From Parendozoicomonas verongulae (GTDB lineage: Bacteria > Pseudomonadota > Gammaproteobacteria > Pseudomonadales > Endozoicomonadaceae): a stretch of DNA of 64,000 nt. The stretch spans positions 39,120 to 103,119 of the forward strand of contig NZ_SMME01000873.1 in assembly GCF_009711465.1 (NCBI RefSeq). Direction: 5' to 3'. Positions within the stretch are counted from its first letter, which is position 1. Every line of letters begins with the position of its first letter. The translations under genes and the position numbers were made by a program. Shown here piece by piece: positions 37,574-45,642 of this stretch. The notes under the pieces are model-generated. The model had not been told where the DNA came from. It saw only the letters and a list, made by a program, of their open reading frames with translations, and ran no database searches.

Positions 37574-38085
37574 TGGCTACGCTCCTGCTGTCCGGTCAAC
37601 ACATTGATGCTGCGCAGCATCATTCCGAAGCCACTGATGGCAATAGAGAAAAAGGCAAAAGGAATCACCGCCTTGATAATCCAGCGATAAGGTAAACCAC
37701 CGGGGTCGCCTGATGTTTCCCCCAGTTCGTAGGCTTCATAGGCGAAGCCGATTCCGTAATAGCCCACCAGTAGCGCGAAGGGCATTAGCAGAAAGAGTGC
37801 ACCACAAAAATCGATAACAGCTTTATGGCGTTCTTCTAAACGTTCGTAAATCAAATCCACCCGCACATGGCCACCGGCTCGCAGGGTGTAAGGCACGCCA
37901 AGGAGGAACATAGCGGCATACAGGTGCCACTCCATCTCCTGCATACCAATAGACACGTTGTTAAACACATAGCGGGCAACAACATCGTAAAAAACGTTAA
38001 ACAACAACAGGATAAACAGCACGGCGGCTATTTTTCCCAAAAGGTCAGAGAAGCGGTTAACCAGATTTTCCAGCTGCACCAGCAT
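37570..38085 (-). CDS. TRAP transporter small permease (DctQ family)
   Basis: Four-helix membrane subunit of 171 aa required with DctM. Conserved features: VARYVFNNVSIGMQEMEWHLYAAMFLLGVPYTLRAGGHVRVD region and the ending WIIKAVIPFAFFSIAISGFGMMLRS. Two ATGs are possible; the one at 38085 has GAGAGG at better spacing than the one at 38091. The gene is between dctP and dctM in the normal order. Confidence 0.92.
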   Translation of the reverse strand: MLVQLENLVNRFSDLLGKIAAVLFILLLFNVFYDVVARYVFNNVSIGMQEMEWHLYAAMFLLGVPYTLRAGGHVRVDLIYERLEERHKAVIDFCGALFLLMPFALLVGYYGIGFAYEAYELGETSGDPGGLPYRWIIKAVIPFAFFSIAISGFGMMLRSINVLTGQQERSQ

Positions 38086-38165
38086 TATCATTTACCTCTC
38101 AGATAGCGATGAGTGGATAGAGTTGAGACTGGCCACATAAACTGGAGCCAGCCTCAGTAACAGCA

Positions 38166-39254
38166 TTACTGCGTGGAGAGGTTATTCAGGTAGGCCTGAT
38201 CGGAAATATCTGTCCAGCGACGTACTTTCTTCATGTACTTCGCCTGTGATTCCAGAATTTCTTTCGCCAGCGGATCCTCCGCAGCTTTTTGAGCCAGCAG
38301 CTCATCGTTGGCCTTTCGCATGGCTGTGGTCACCGACTTGGGGAAGCTCTTGATCTTGATATTCGGGTATTCCGTCAGCATCTTCTCAAGGTTTTCACCG
38401 GAAGCGTCGTAAGACTGAATGTACATGTCGTAAGCTGCGGTACGCATAGCTACCCGCAGGATTTCCTGCAGATCAGCAGGCAATCTGTTCCACTTACGCT
38501 TATTGACGAGGAACTGCAGCTCTGCACCTGGCTCATGCCAGCCGGTGTAGTAGTAAGGAGCGATTTTGTGGAAGCCCATGCGCAGATCGAGGGACGGGCC
38601 AACCCATTCCAGTGCGTCGATGGTTCGACGCTCCAGAGCGGTGTAAAGCTCACCGGCAGGAATATTGGTGGGTTTGGCACCCAGCTTGGCGAGAACCTCA
38701 CCGGCGAATCCGGGAATACGCATCTTCAGGCCCTGCAGGTCCTCCAGAGAGTTAATCTCTTTCTGGAACCAGCCGCCCATCTGGTTACCGGTGTTCCCGC
38801 CGGGGAAGCTTTTCAGGTTGTACTGGCTGTACACCTTGTCCATCAGCTCCTGTCCGCCGCCCTGATAGAACCAGGCGTACTGCTCAGGGGCTGTCATACC
38901 GAAAGGCATGGTGGTGAAATACAGAGTATTGGGTACCTTGCCTTTCCAGTAGTAGGATGCAGAGTGACCCATATCGTACTGGCCAGAGCGCACCATATCG
39001 AAAACCCCAAAGGGTGCTTTGTGCTTGTTCCTGGAATCAATAGTGATTTTCAGGCGGCCATTCGACATCTTTTCCGCCATTTCAGCCATATTACGGGTGG
39101 CTTCTCCAAAAATGGGGAAGTTAGACGGCCAGGTTTCTGCCAGTTTCAGGCGATACACCTTATCCGCAGCCTGGGCAGAGCCAGAAAATGCCGTTACGCA
39201 CATTGCGGCAGCCATCAGGGCTTTGGTGAGTGGGAATTTCAGCAGGGGTTTCAT
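38166..39254 (-). CDS. TRAP transporter substrate-binding protein (DctP family, TakP-like)
   Basis: Periplasmic binding protein of 362 aa with a signal peptide ending AQAAD (about residues 1-29). Segments KLAETWPSNFPIFGEA, GVFDMVRSGQYDMGHSASYYWKGK, GGNTGNQMGGWF, LKMRIPGFAGEVLAKLGA and ALEWVGPSLDLRMGFHKIAPYYYTGWHEPG resemble the TakP group, which binds 2-oxo acids such as pyruvate. The Arg of MRIPG is the conserved carboxylate-binding residue of the family. It is the first gene of a dctPQM operon; the substrate class is inferred. Confidence 0.9.
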   Translation of the reverse strand: MKPLLKFPLTKALMAAAMCVTAFSGSAQAADKVYRLKLAETWPSNFPIFGEATRNMAEMAEKMSNGRLKITIDSRNKHKAPFGVFDMVRSGQYDMGHSASYYWKGKVPNTLYFTTMPFGMTAPEQYAWFYQGGGQELMDKVYSQYNLKSFPGGNTGNQMGGWFQKEINSLEDLQGLKMRIPGFAGEVLAKLGAKPTNIPAGELYTALERRTIDALEWVGPSLDLRMGFHKIAPYYYTGWHEPGAELQFLVNKRKWNRLPADLQEILRVAMRTAAYDMYIQSYDASGENLEKMLTEYPNIKIKSFPKSVTTAMRKANDELLAQKAAEDPLAKEILESQAKYMKKVRRWTDISDQAYLNNLSTQ

Positions 39255-39493
39255 TATTATTGTTACCTCTTCATCCTCTGGTGGGATGTTGTGAATGCAG
39301 GCTGTCAGGTATCAGTGTTATTTGTATGACGCTACTGATAATGACGGCTGATAGAGAGGATCACTATTAGCAGATTTTCGGCTCCAATCACAAAAAACAC
39401 TTAAACCGCACTACGTGCTAATACGTAGTCTCCTACCAAAACTATCTGCCTTCTATATTTAGGGAATACAGGTTTTCAGGACGGAGCAGCGAA

Positions 39494-41008
39494 ATGCGTG
39501 GCTCGAATGATATTCAGACTGCAGGGAATATCAGCACACAACCCAATACATCGAGTCTTCAACAGAAAGAGCAGCCTACTCAAGGGCAAGGGTTCGGCCG
39601 CGCCATTGAAGTGGTTTCTGTCGAAAAGCAGATACCTCAACCCTCTCAGGATGTGGGCCATCCGCAATCCTTTTTCAGCGAACGTAAAGAAGACGCTACA
39701 ACAGCAACCGGCCTCTCTCGCCGGGTTTCTGAAGTACCTGTGAAGGCATGGTCTGCCCCACCCACTTTGTCAATGGAGAGAGACGACAATGTTTTTTTAG
39801 TCAATGATGGAAAAATTTCACAACTGCGCCGCACATCACTTGAGCAGCCTCCTAGCCCAAAACACAGACGCAGCTTCGAGAGTATTGCCAAAGCCCTTAA
39901 AAATGCGAGTGCATTTGTTGCTCTTGCGCCCAATGGCATACGCATGTCGGATCATGTGGTCATGGGTATGGATAAAGTGGCAGGCTACGAGAATCAGGGT
40001 ATTCCCCGGAGCTATCTTGAAAGAAGCCAACAGGTCGCCAACGAAACCGAAACCATCGTGTCCTACCGTCCCGTAGAACTGATTTGCCGCACATTGATTG
40101 AAGAAGGGGCAGAATCCAAGGGGCTGAATATCAAGGGTAAAAGCTCGAACTGGGGCCCAATGGCAGGCTTTATTCCCTTTGATCAGAAGTTCAGCAAACT
40201 GGCCAGTATCAAAGATCCTGATAAGCAGGATACGGAAGTTGCCAAATATAACGCAAAAAACGTGAAATCAGTGGAAGATGGACATGCTACTGTAGAGCAC
40301 CTCAGTCTCACTCAGCGCCGCATGGACGAACTCACAGAACTTAACATTCTCCATGATTTTCAGGACATTCCACCCGCTCAGGGGTATACCAAAGCCGTAA
40401 CCTTAATGTCGAACCCCAAAGGACTCCCCCCTCAGACCTTTGAAGCCCATAGGAATGCTGAAGGAAAGTGGGACATATTCTCTGGTTCCGGAGACGAACG
40501 TGAGAAACTCATGGTTATCCCTAAAACCGCCGATTTCGATTTACTTTTTGCTTTCTCCCCTTACGACCAGGTGGATCTTGGCGGTGCTGACAGACTACAC
40601 GATTTCCACCCCGAGCTGGGTATTCTCTCGACCCGTAACGAAACGTTGATTGATGCTCTCAATGCCAAATTCGACCGCGGGCCCGGCAAAAATATGGTGC
40701 ACCATGGGGACGACACCAAAAACCCCGTCACTGACATGAAGGCCAATATCCCGGCTACCGTTTTTATCCCGGAAAGTCTGTTTTCCAGAATGGGGGTATA
40801 TAACGAATCACCTGTTCTGATCAAAACCTACGATGAGTTGGTCAGGCTGTTCCGTACCATGCGTGATGCGGGTATGAAGGTGGAATCCAACCCTCTTTGG
40901 GAAGAAATGAAAGAAGTCGTGAAAGAGCCATTCAGCGCCAAGCTTGCCCTATACGAAAGCAAGGTCAAGGGCTCAAATCCATCCAGAAGACCAAGCGCCC
41001 CCATCTAA
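39494..41008 (+). CDS. ExoY/CyaA/edema-factor-family nucleotidyl cyclase, candidate effector
   Basis: Protein of 504 aa with a cyclase domain from about residue 130. It contains the ExoY-type set with matching spacing: K209 and K216 in KGLNIKGKSSNWGPMAGF (K81 and K88 in ExoY), metal-binding D347 and D349 in TADFDLLFAFSP (D212 and D214), and HHGDDTKNP with H404 and N410 (H291 and N297). These enzymes make cAMP or cGMP/cUMP inside host cells after activation by a eukaryotic cofactor such as F-actin or calmodulin. The first 120 residues are polar and low-complexity, as in secretion leaders; there is no Sec signal. ACGGAG precedes the ATG. Activator and secretion route are unknown; no secretion genes are adjacent. 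Confidence 0.88.
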   Translation: MRGSNDIQTAGNISTQPNTSSLQQKEQPTQGQGFGRAIEVVSVEKQIPQPSQDVGHPQSFFSERKEDATTATGLSRRVSEVPVKAWSAPPTLSMERDDNVFLVNDGKISQLRRTSLEQPPSPKHRRSFESIAKALKNASAFVALAPNGIRMSDHVVMGMDKVAGYENQGIPRSYLERSQQVANETETIVSYRPVELICRTLIEEGAESKGLNIKGKSSNWGPMAGFIPFDQKFSKLASIKDPDKQDTEVAKYNAKNVKSVEDGHATVEHLSLTQRRMDELTELNILHDFQDIPPAQGYTKAVTLMSNPKGLPPQTFEAHRNAEGKWDIFSGSGDEREKLMVIPKTADFDLLFAFSPYDQVDLGGADRLHDFHPELGILSTRNETLIDALNAKFDRGPGKNMVHHGDDTKNPVTDMKANIPATVFIPESLFSRMGVYNESPVLIKTYDELVRLFRTMRDAGMKVESNPLWEEMKEVVKEPFSAKLALYESKVKGSNPSRRPSAPI

Positions 41009-41094
41009 CTTAGAAGAATCCCATTCCCCTGAACGCCCAGCAGAGTATAATCCGCCACAATTTTTGGTTAGAACATTCCTGCTCGCGAGGAGCC

Positions 41095-42675
41095 ATGTCA
41101 GATTTTATTCAGGAAGTGAGCAAACGCCGCACTTTCGCCATCATCTCTCACCCGGATGCCGGTAAGACTACTATTACCGAAAAGCTGCTGCTGTTCGGAA
41201 ACGCCATTCAGATGGCGGGAACCGTAAAGGGCAAGAAGTCCGGCCGGATGGCAACATCTGACTGGATGACCATGGAACAGGATCGTGGCATATCTATCAC
41301 TACCTCTGTGATGCAGTTTCCCTACAACAACCGCATGGTCAACCTGCTGGATACACCAGGGCACGAGGATTTCTCCGAAGACACCTACCGCACCCTGACA
41401 GCCGTGGACAGCTGCCTGATGGTCATTGACGGCGCCAAGGGTGTTGAAGATCGTACCATCAAACTGATGAACGTATGCCGCATGCGTGAAACACCTATCT
41501 TCACCTTCGTGAACAAGATGGACCGCGAAGTGCGTGACCAGATTGAAGTGATGGACGAAATCGAATCTATCCTGAAAATCGACTGCGCCCCTATCACCTG
41601 GCCCATCAGCATGGGTAAGAACTTCAAGGGCGTGTACAACCTGTATACCGACACCATCCACGTGTTCCAGCCCGGGATGGGGCACACCATTCCCGATGAT
41701 GTGAAAATCAAAGGTCTGGAATCCGACGAGGCTAAAGAGCTGCTGGGTGACATCCACGAAGAGTTTGTGGACGAGATCGAACTGGTGCGCGGTGCCAGCC
41801 ATGAGTTCGATATGGAAGAGTTCATGGCTGGTCAGCAGACCCCAGTGTTCTTCGGTACAGCTCTGGCAAACTTCGGCGTGCGTGAAATGCTCTACTACTT
41901 CACCGAGTGGGCACCAGCGCCTCTGCCCCGAAGCACTGATGCCCGTGAAGTGCCACCCACAGAAGAGAAGTTCTCCGGCTTTATCTTCAAGATTCAGGCA
42001 AACATGGACCCAAAACACCGGGACCGTATCGCCTTCATGCGCGTGTGCTCCGGCAAATACACCCGCAATATGAAGATGAAACACGTACGCCTGGGGAAGG
42101 ACGTGAAAGTGGCAGATGCCGTAACTTTCCTCGCCGGTGACCGCTCACAGGTGGAAGAGGCGGTGTCCGGCGACATCATCGGTCTGCACAATCATGGCAC
42201 CATCCAGATTGGTGATACCTTCACTCAGGGTGAAAAGCTCAAGTTCACCGGTATCCCTCACTTTGCTCCGGAACTGTTCAAGCGTGTACGCCTGAAAGAT
42301 CCTCTGAAGGTGAAACAGCTGCAAAAAGGTCTGCAGCAGCTGTCTGAAGAAGGTGCCACCCAGCTTTTTATGCCACAACGCAACAACGATCTGATTCTGG
42401 GTGCGGTGGGTGTGCTGCAGTTTGACGTGGTTCTGCAACGTCTGAAGGATGAGTACAAGGTGGATGCGATTTACGAAGCTGTAAACGTGAACACGGCCCG
42501 CTGGGTTGAGTGCGACGATCCGAAGATGCTGGATGATTTCAAGCGTAAGAACAGCGACAACCTTGCTATTGATGGTGGCGGTCACCTCACCTATCTGGCC
42601 CCCACCCGCGTAAACCTGTCTTTGGCAGAGGAACGCTGGCCGGATGTGAAGTTCCGTAATACCCGAGAGCACTGA
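41095..42675 (+). CDS. prfC: Peptide chain release factor 3
   Basis: Translational GTPase of 526 aa that recycles RF1/RF2 from terminated ribosomes. Motifs: G1 [10 protein letters not shown]2 region [11 protein letters not shown]3 [17 protein letters not shown]4 NKMD, then beta-barrel and C-terminal domains ending [21 protein letters not shown], as in RF3. The distinction from EF-G-like factors is clear from length and the RF3-specific [16 protein letters not shown] segment. Confidence 0.97.
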   Translation: MSDFIQEVSKRRTFAIISHPDAGKTTITEKLLLFGNAIQMAGTVKGKKSGRMATSDWMTMEQDRGISITTSVMQFPYNNRMVNLLDTPGHEDFSEDTYRTLTAVDSCLMVIDGAKGVEDRTIKLMNVCRMRETPIFTFVNKMDREVRDQIEVMDEIESILKIDCAPITWPISMGKNFKGVYNLYTDTIHVFQPGMGHTIPDDVKIKGLESDEAKELLGDIHEEFVDEIELVRGASHEFDMEEFMAGQQTPVFFGTALANFGVREMLYYFTEWAPAPLPRSTDAREVPPTEEKFSGFIFKIQANMDPKHRDRIAFMRVCSGKYTRNMKMKHVRLGKDVKVADAVTFLAGDRSQVEEAVSGDIIGLHNHGTIQIGDTFTQGEKLKFTGIPHFAPELFKRVRLKDPLKVKQLQKGLQQLSEEGATQLFMPQRNNDLILGAVGVLQFDVVLQRLKDEYKVDAIYEAVNVNTARWVECDDPKMLDDFKRKNSDNLAIDGGGHLTYLAPTRVNLSLAEERWPDVKFRNTREH

Positions 42676-42686
42676 TCACTCGAGCT

Positions 42687-42722
42687 TGTCAGCCCCCAAC
42701 TTTATCTGTGAGGGGGCTGACA
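42687..42722 (+). terminator. Hairpin between prfC and the kinase gene
   Basis: TGTCAGCCCCC and GGGGGCTGACA make an 11-bp stem with a 14-nt loop just past prfC and just before the end of the convergent kinase gene. No strong U-run; it may serve both strands. Confidence 0.6.
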
Positions 42723-42728
42723 GATTGC

Positions 42729-43829
42729 TTAGCCGGTTATATCTTCCAGACGCCTGCTCACTTCACGAATATCAGGTCGGCTTTGGGGATCAAACTTAAG
42801 GCAGTCCCCCACCAGTTCAATAAGCTGCTTACTTGCCAGAGTCGCTGGCAGTTTTGCACCCATGGCGTCCACCACCTTATAACTTTCATCTTTAGAGCTA
42901 AATCCGGTTTCCGCATCCTTGTCCATTGACCAGGCATAAGGGGCATTTTTCCCCAGCACCATTTTCGAAGCAATCACACCCAGGCAGTAGATATCGCTGG
43001 AATAGTTTATACCCGTTTTCACAGCACCAGGTTCATTCGCATCTAAAACGTTATGGTCACTATATCCCGAGTCCCCTGAACCATTATGGGAGGAGGATGG
43101 TGAAGATTCCGAACCTGTCGATAAGCAGTCCCCCCCTCTGGCAAAAGGCACCATTTCAGGAGGGTAAGAAGGGTTAAAGCAATCAAGGAATCGCGTGCTG
43201 GTTCCGGTGCGCCCAAAGTCACCGAGAATCACTCTCCCCTCTTTATCAAGAAAGGCGTTATCCCATTTCAGATCACTGTGAATCATCCCCCGCCCGTGAA
43301 GGTACTCAAGAGCAGATGCCAACTCACAGAGAAGCCCGGCGATCTCTTTTTCAGAAGTATTATCTGCACCATCTTCAAAACGCTTTTCGAGGGTACTGGC
43401 CATAGCCGGCATAACAATGGAGGCTGTTTTCTTGATACCGGCACCTGCTGGTACTGTTTCCAACTGATAGCCGTAATACTTCATCAAGTGTTTATGATCC
43501 AGTGTAATACCAACAGCCGCTTCCTCTTTTACGCTGTCATAGCTTTCAGTGCAGCTGCTCTTGATGGCCAGTGTTTCATGCCCACAACCTGCAGGCGCTT
43601 TACGAATTTCAACTGTACCATAAGCACCGGAACCGGCATCACGGCAAAAACGGCCTGTAATAGCTTGCCCTATAAATGAAGCATCCATACCCGGGCGGGT
43701 AATGATTTCTTTGACAGGGGTAGCAGGAGCCCACAGTGATAGTTTTTTCTGGGGCCCGTTCAAACCCAGTTTCATTCCGCCAATAGATGGCCTATTCAGG
43801 CGCTGCGTACTTTGCGTTATACCTTCCAT
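42729..43829 (-). CDS. Eukaryotic-type Ser/Thr protein kinase, candidate effector
   Basis: Protein of 366 aa consisting almost entirely of a Hanks-type kinase domain: Gly-rich loop GSGAYG (66-71), Lys90 in LAIKSS, catalytic loop HSDLKWDN (184-191; HSD replaces HRD, with Asp186 and Asn191 kept), DFG at 204-206 and APE-like YPPEM. The activation segment is followed by an insert rich in Ser and Gly (about 232-262, SESSPSSSHNGSGDSG). There is no membrane helix or PASTA domain, unlike typical bacterial PknB kinases, so a soluble or secreted kinase is likely. No phosphatase partner is adjacent. A host-directed role is inference. Confidence 0.85.
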   Translation of the reverse strand: MEGITQSTQRLNRPSIGGMKLGLNGPQKKLSLWAPATPVKEIITRPGMDASFIGQAITGRFCRDAGSGAYGTVEIRKAPAGCGHETLAIKSSCTESYDSVKEEAAVGITLDHKHLMKYYGYQLETVPAGAGIKKTASIVMPAMASTLEKRFEDGADNTSEKEIAGLLCELASALEYLHGRGMIHSDLKWDNAFLDKEGRVILGDFGRTGTSTRFLDCFNPSYPPEMVPFARGGDCLSTGSESSPSSSHNGSGDSGYSDHNVLDANEPGAVKTGINYSSDIYCLGVIASKMVLGKNAPYAWSMDKDAETGFSSKDESYKVVDAMGAKLPATLASKQLIELVGDCLKFDPQSRPDIREVSRRLEDITG

Positions 43830-43931
43830 AGGATTCCTTTCCTTTAAGAGGTGAGCACTGTAACTTTAGAGTTACAACTTCAGAAAAAGTTCAGTGTTGC
43901 TCTGAGAATTAATTAAGGAAGGACGGAACGG

Positions 43932-43959
43932 TCAGGCCTGCGAGAGTTCACAGGCCTGA
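43932..43959 (-). terminator. Hairpin after pcuC
   Basis: TCAGGCCTG and CAGGCCTGA form a 9-bp stem with a 10-nt loop directly after pcuC. There is no U-tract on the minus strand; a short GGCTTTTA follows on the plus strand. Confidence 0.4.
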
Positions 43960-43964
43960 GGCTT

Positions 43965-44447
43965 TTAGCCGGAGAGGTTTCCTTTCTCGGACACCTGCTT
44001 TTTGACCGCAGCCTTAATATTTAAAACCGTTCCATTGCTGAAATGCAGCTCAAAAGGCACCATATCGCCAATGGTCAGGCTCTTGCTCAGCCCCATTACC
44101 ATAATATGGAGCCCGCCGGGTTTGAACTTCACTCGCTTACCTGCAGGAATGGTGATAGACATCTGGTGTACCATGCTCATTTTCCCGTCTTTCTTTACGG
44201 TATCGTGGAGCATGGTGTGATGGGAGATGGGAGAAACCACCTTCTCAAGGGCGATATCGGTCCTGCCCAGATTCTTGATAGTCAGGTATGCAGCAGTGTT
44301 AGGGCTGCCCGGAGGCATGGCACGCACACGAGGCTCCGTTACCAGAATATTATCCACCGGTGCTGCATTAGCTCCTCCCGCAAGAATAATCACGTAGGCG
44401 AATGCCATAAATGGTAAATACACGCCTGACAACCACTTCTTGATCAT
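43965..44447 (-). CDS. pcuC: Periplasmic copper chaperone PCu(A)C
   Basis: Exported 160-aa protein with a signal peptide ending ANAAP (about 1-29). The copper site of the family is present: HHTMLHD, the Met-rich KMSMVHQM and LHIMVMG, fitting the H(M)x10Mx21HxM pattern. It delivers Cu(I) towards cytochrome oxidase assembly. It is divergent from the TatD-type gene; no sco or cox gene is adjacent. Confidence 0.9.
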   Translation of the reverse strand: MIKKWLSGVYLPFMAFAYVIILAGGANAAPVDNILVTEPRVRAMPPGSPNTAAYLTIKNLGRTDIALEKVVSPISHHTMLHDTVKKDGKMSMVHQMSITIPAGKRVKFKPGGLHIMVMGLSKSLTIGDMVPFELHFSNGTVLNIKAAVKKQVSEKGNLSG

Positions 44448-44611
44448 TGACTCACCCCTGTTATCCCGATACTGCTGTAATGCAGTTCAAATTCGGCTCT
44501 AATACTAGGCAGACCCTAGACACCGGTGTTTATTGTAGGCAGCTCAATCCAGAGCTGTGTAATAATGTCTTCTACGAGACACTTTTTTCACACACCAAAA
44601 CTATACCGCCT

Positions 44612-45397
44612 ATGGTTTTCGACAGCCACTGCCACCTCGACTTTCCAGCCTTTGATAAAGACCGGGATGAGCTGCTCGCCCAATGTTACAGGCAGGGCAT
44701 TACCCATATCTGCCTGCCAGCAACCGAGCAACCCCACTGGTCACGGTTGATCAACATGCTGGGAGCTCATAAAAGTGGCGTGACCCTTTACGGTGCTTTA
44801 GGGTTGCATCCTTTCTTTCTGCATTCCCATAAAGACAGCTATCTTGAAGAGCTGGATCAGCTGCTGTCGAATAAACCTGAATCTGTTGTTGCCGTAGGAG
44901 AAACCGGCCTCGACCTGTTTATCGAGAACCCTGACCTGCCAAGGCAGGAAGAGCTATTCGCTGCTCAGATTATTATCGCCGCACACCACAACCTGCCGCT
45001 GATTCTCCATGTACGCAAAGCTCATGATCAGACCGCCAGCCTGCTGCGCAAACTCAGGTTTCAGGAAGGGGGAATTGTTCACGCATGGTCTGGAAGTGAG
45101 CAGCAGGCAAAAGCCTTTCTTGATCTCGGTTTCAAACTCGGCATTGGTGGCAGCCTGACTTACGAGCGTGCAAAACGATTAAGAAGGCAAGTGACCGATC
45201 TTCCCCTTAACGCATTTGTTTTGGAAACTGATGCGCCGGATATTCCACCTGCTGGTTTGGAAAAAGGCGAGCGCAACACTCCATTAACGTCGGTGTCAGT
45301 TCTGAACATTATGTCAGAGCTGCGACAAGAACCGGTTCATACTCTTGCACCTGCTCTCATGAAAAACACACATCAAGTGCTGAATATTACGACCTGA
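44612..45397 (+). CDS. TatD-family metal-dependent hydrolase (YjjV-like)
   Basis: TIM-barrel deoxyribonuclease-type hydrolase of 261 aa. Metal ligands: FDSHCHLDF at the start, the Glu in VAVGETGLD, LILHVRKAHD, IVHAWSGS and Asp in ETDAPDIPP. Closest in feel to YjjV, a TatD paralogue. The frame is open from 44447, but the ATG at 44612 starts immediately before the first metal motif. Substrate in vivo is unknown. Confidence 0.88.
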   Translation: MVFDSHCHLDFPAFDKDRDELLAQCYRQGITHICLPATEQPHWSRLINMLGAHKSGVTLYGALGLHPFFLHSHKDSYLEELDQLLSNKPESVVAVGETGLDLFIENPDLPRQEELFAAQIIIAAHHNLPLILHVRKAHDQTASLLRKLRFQEGGIVHAWSGSEQQAKAFLDLGFKLGIGGSLTYERAKRLRRQVTDLPLNAFVLETDAPDIPPAGLEKGERNTPLTSVSVLNIMSELRQEPVHTLAPALMKNTHQVLNITT

Positions 45398-45642
45398 CAC
45401 TCACCGTTACCCAGACTTCATTCTTGTAAGAACTCTGCATTAATAAAACCAACACCACCAACGCGCCTGCCTGCTCTTCTGACAATGGGGAAACTTTATT
45501 CCAACCCCTTGTTCCAACCACCAACGCTTAAGCACCCAGAGCATTGTTTTCACATACAATGACCCGGGTACTTAGCACAATACCGGCACTCACAACACGG
45601 GTGAAAACCGGAGATGACAATTGCAATTAGGCGGGTACAAGA
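45398..45642 (+). other. Intergenic region with one copy of the dispersed motif
   Basis: No gene seen. It contains one reversed copy of the 16-bp motif at 45559-45574 (TAAGTACCCGGGTCAT on the minus strand), upstream of the S9 peptidase. Confidence 0.5.

Noticed and set aside
38289..39329. 346-codon frame opposite the TRAP binding-protein gene
   Set aside because: Shadow of a clear dctP gene; no start signal or family resemblance.
41098..42084. 328-codon frame opposite prfC
   Set aside because: Antisense shadow of prfC; composition reflects codon bias on the other strand.
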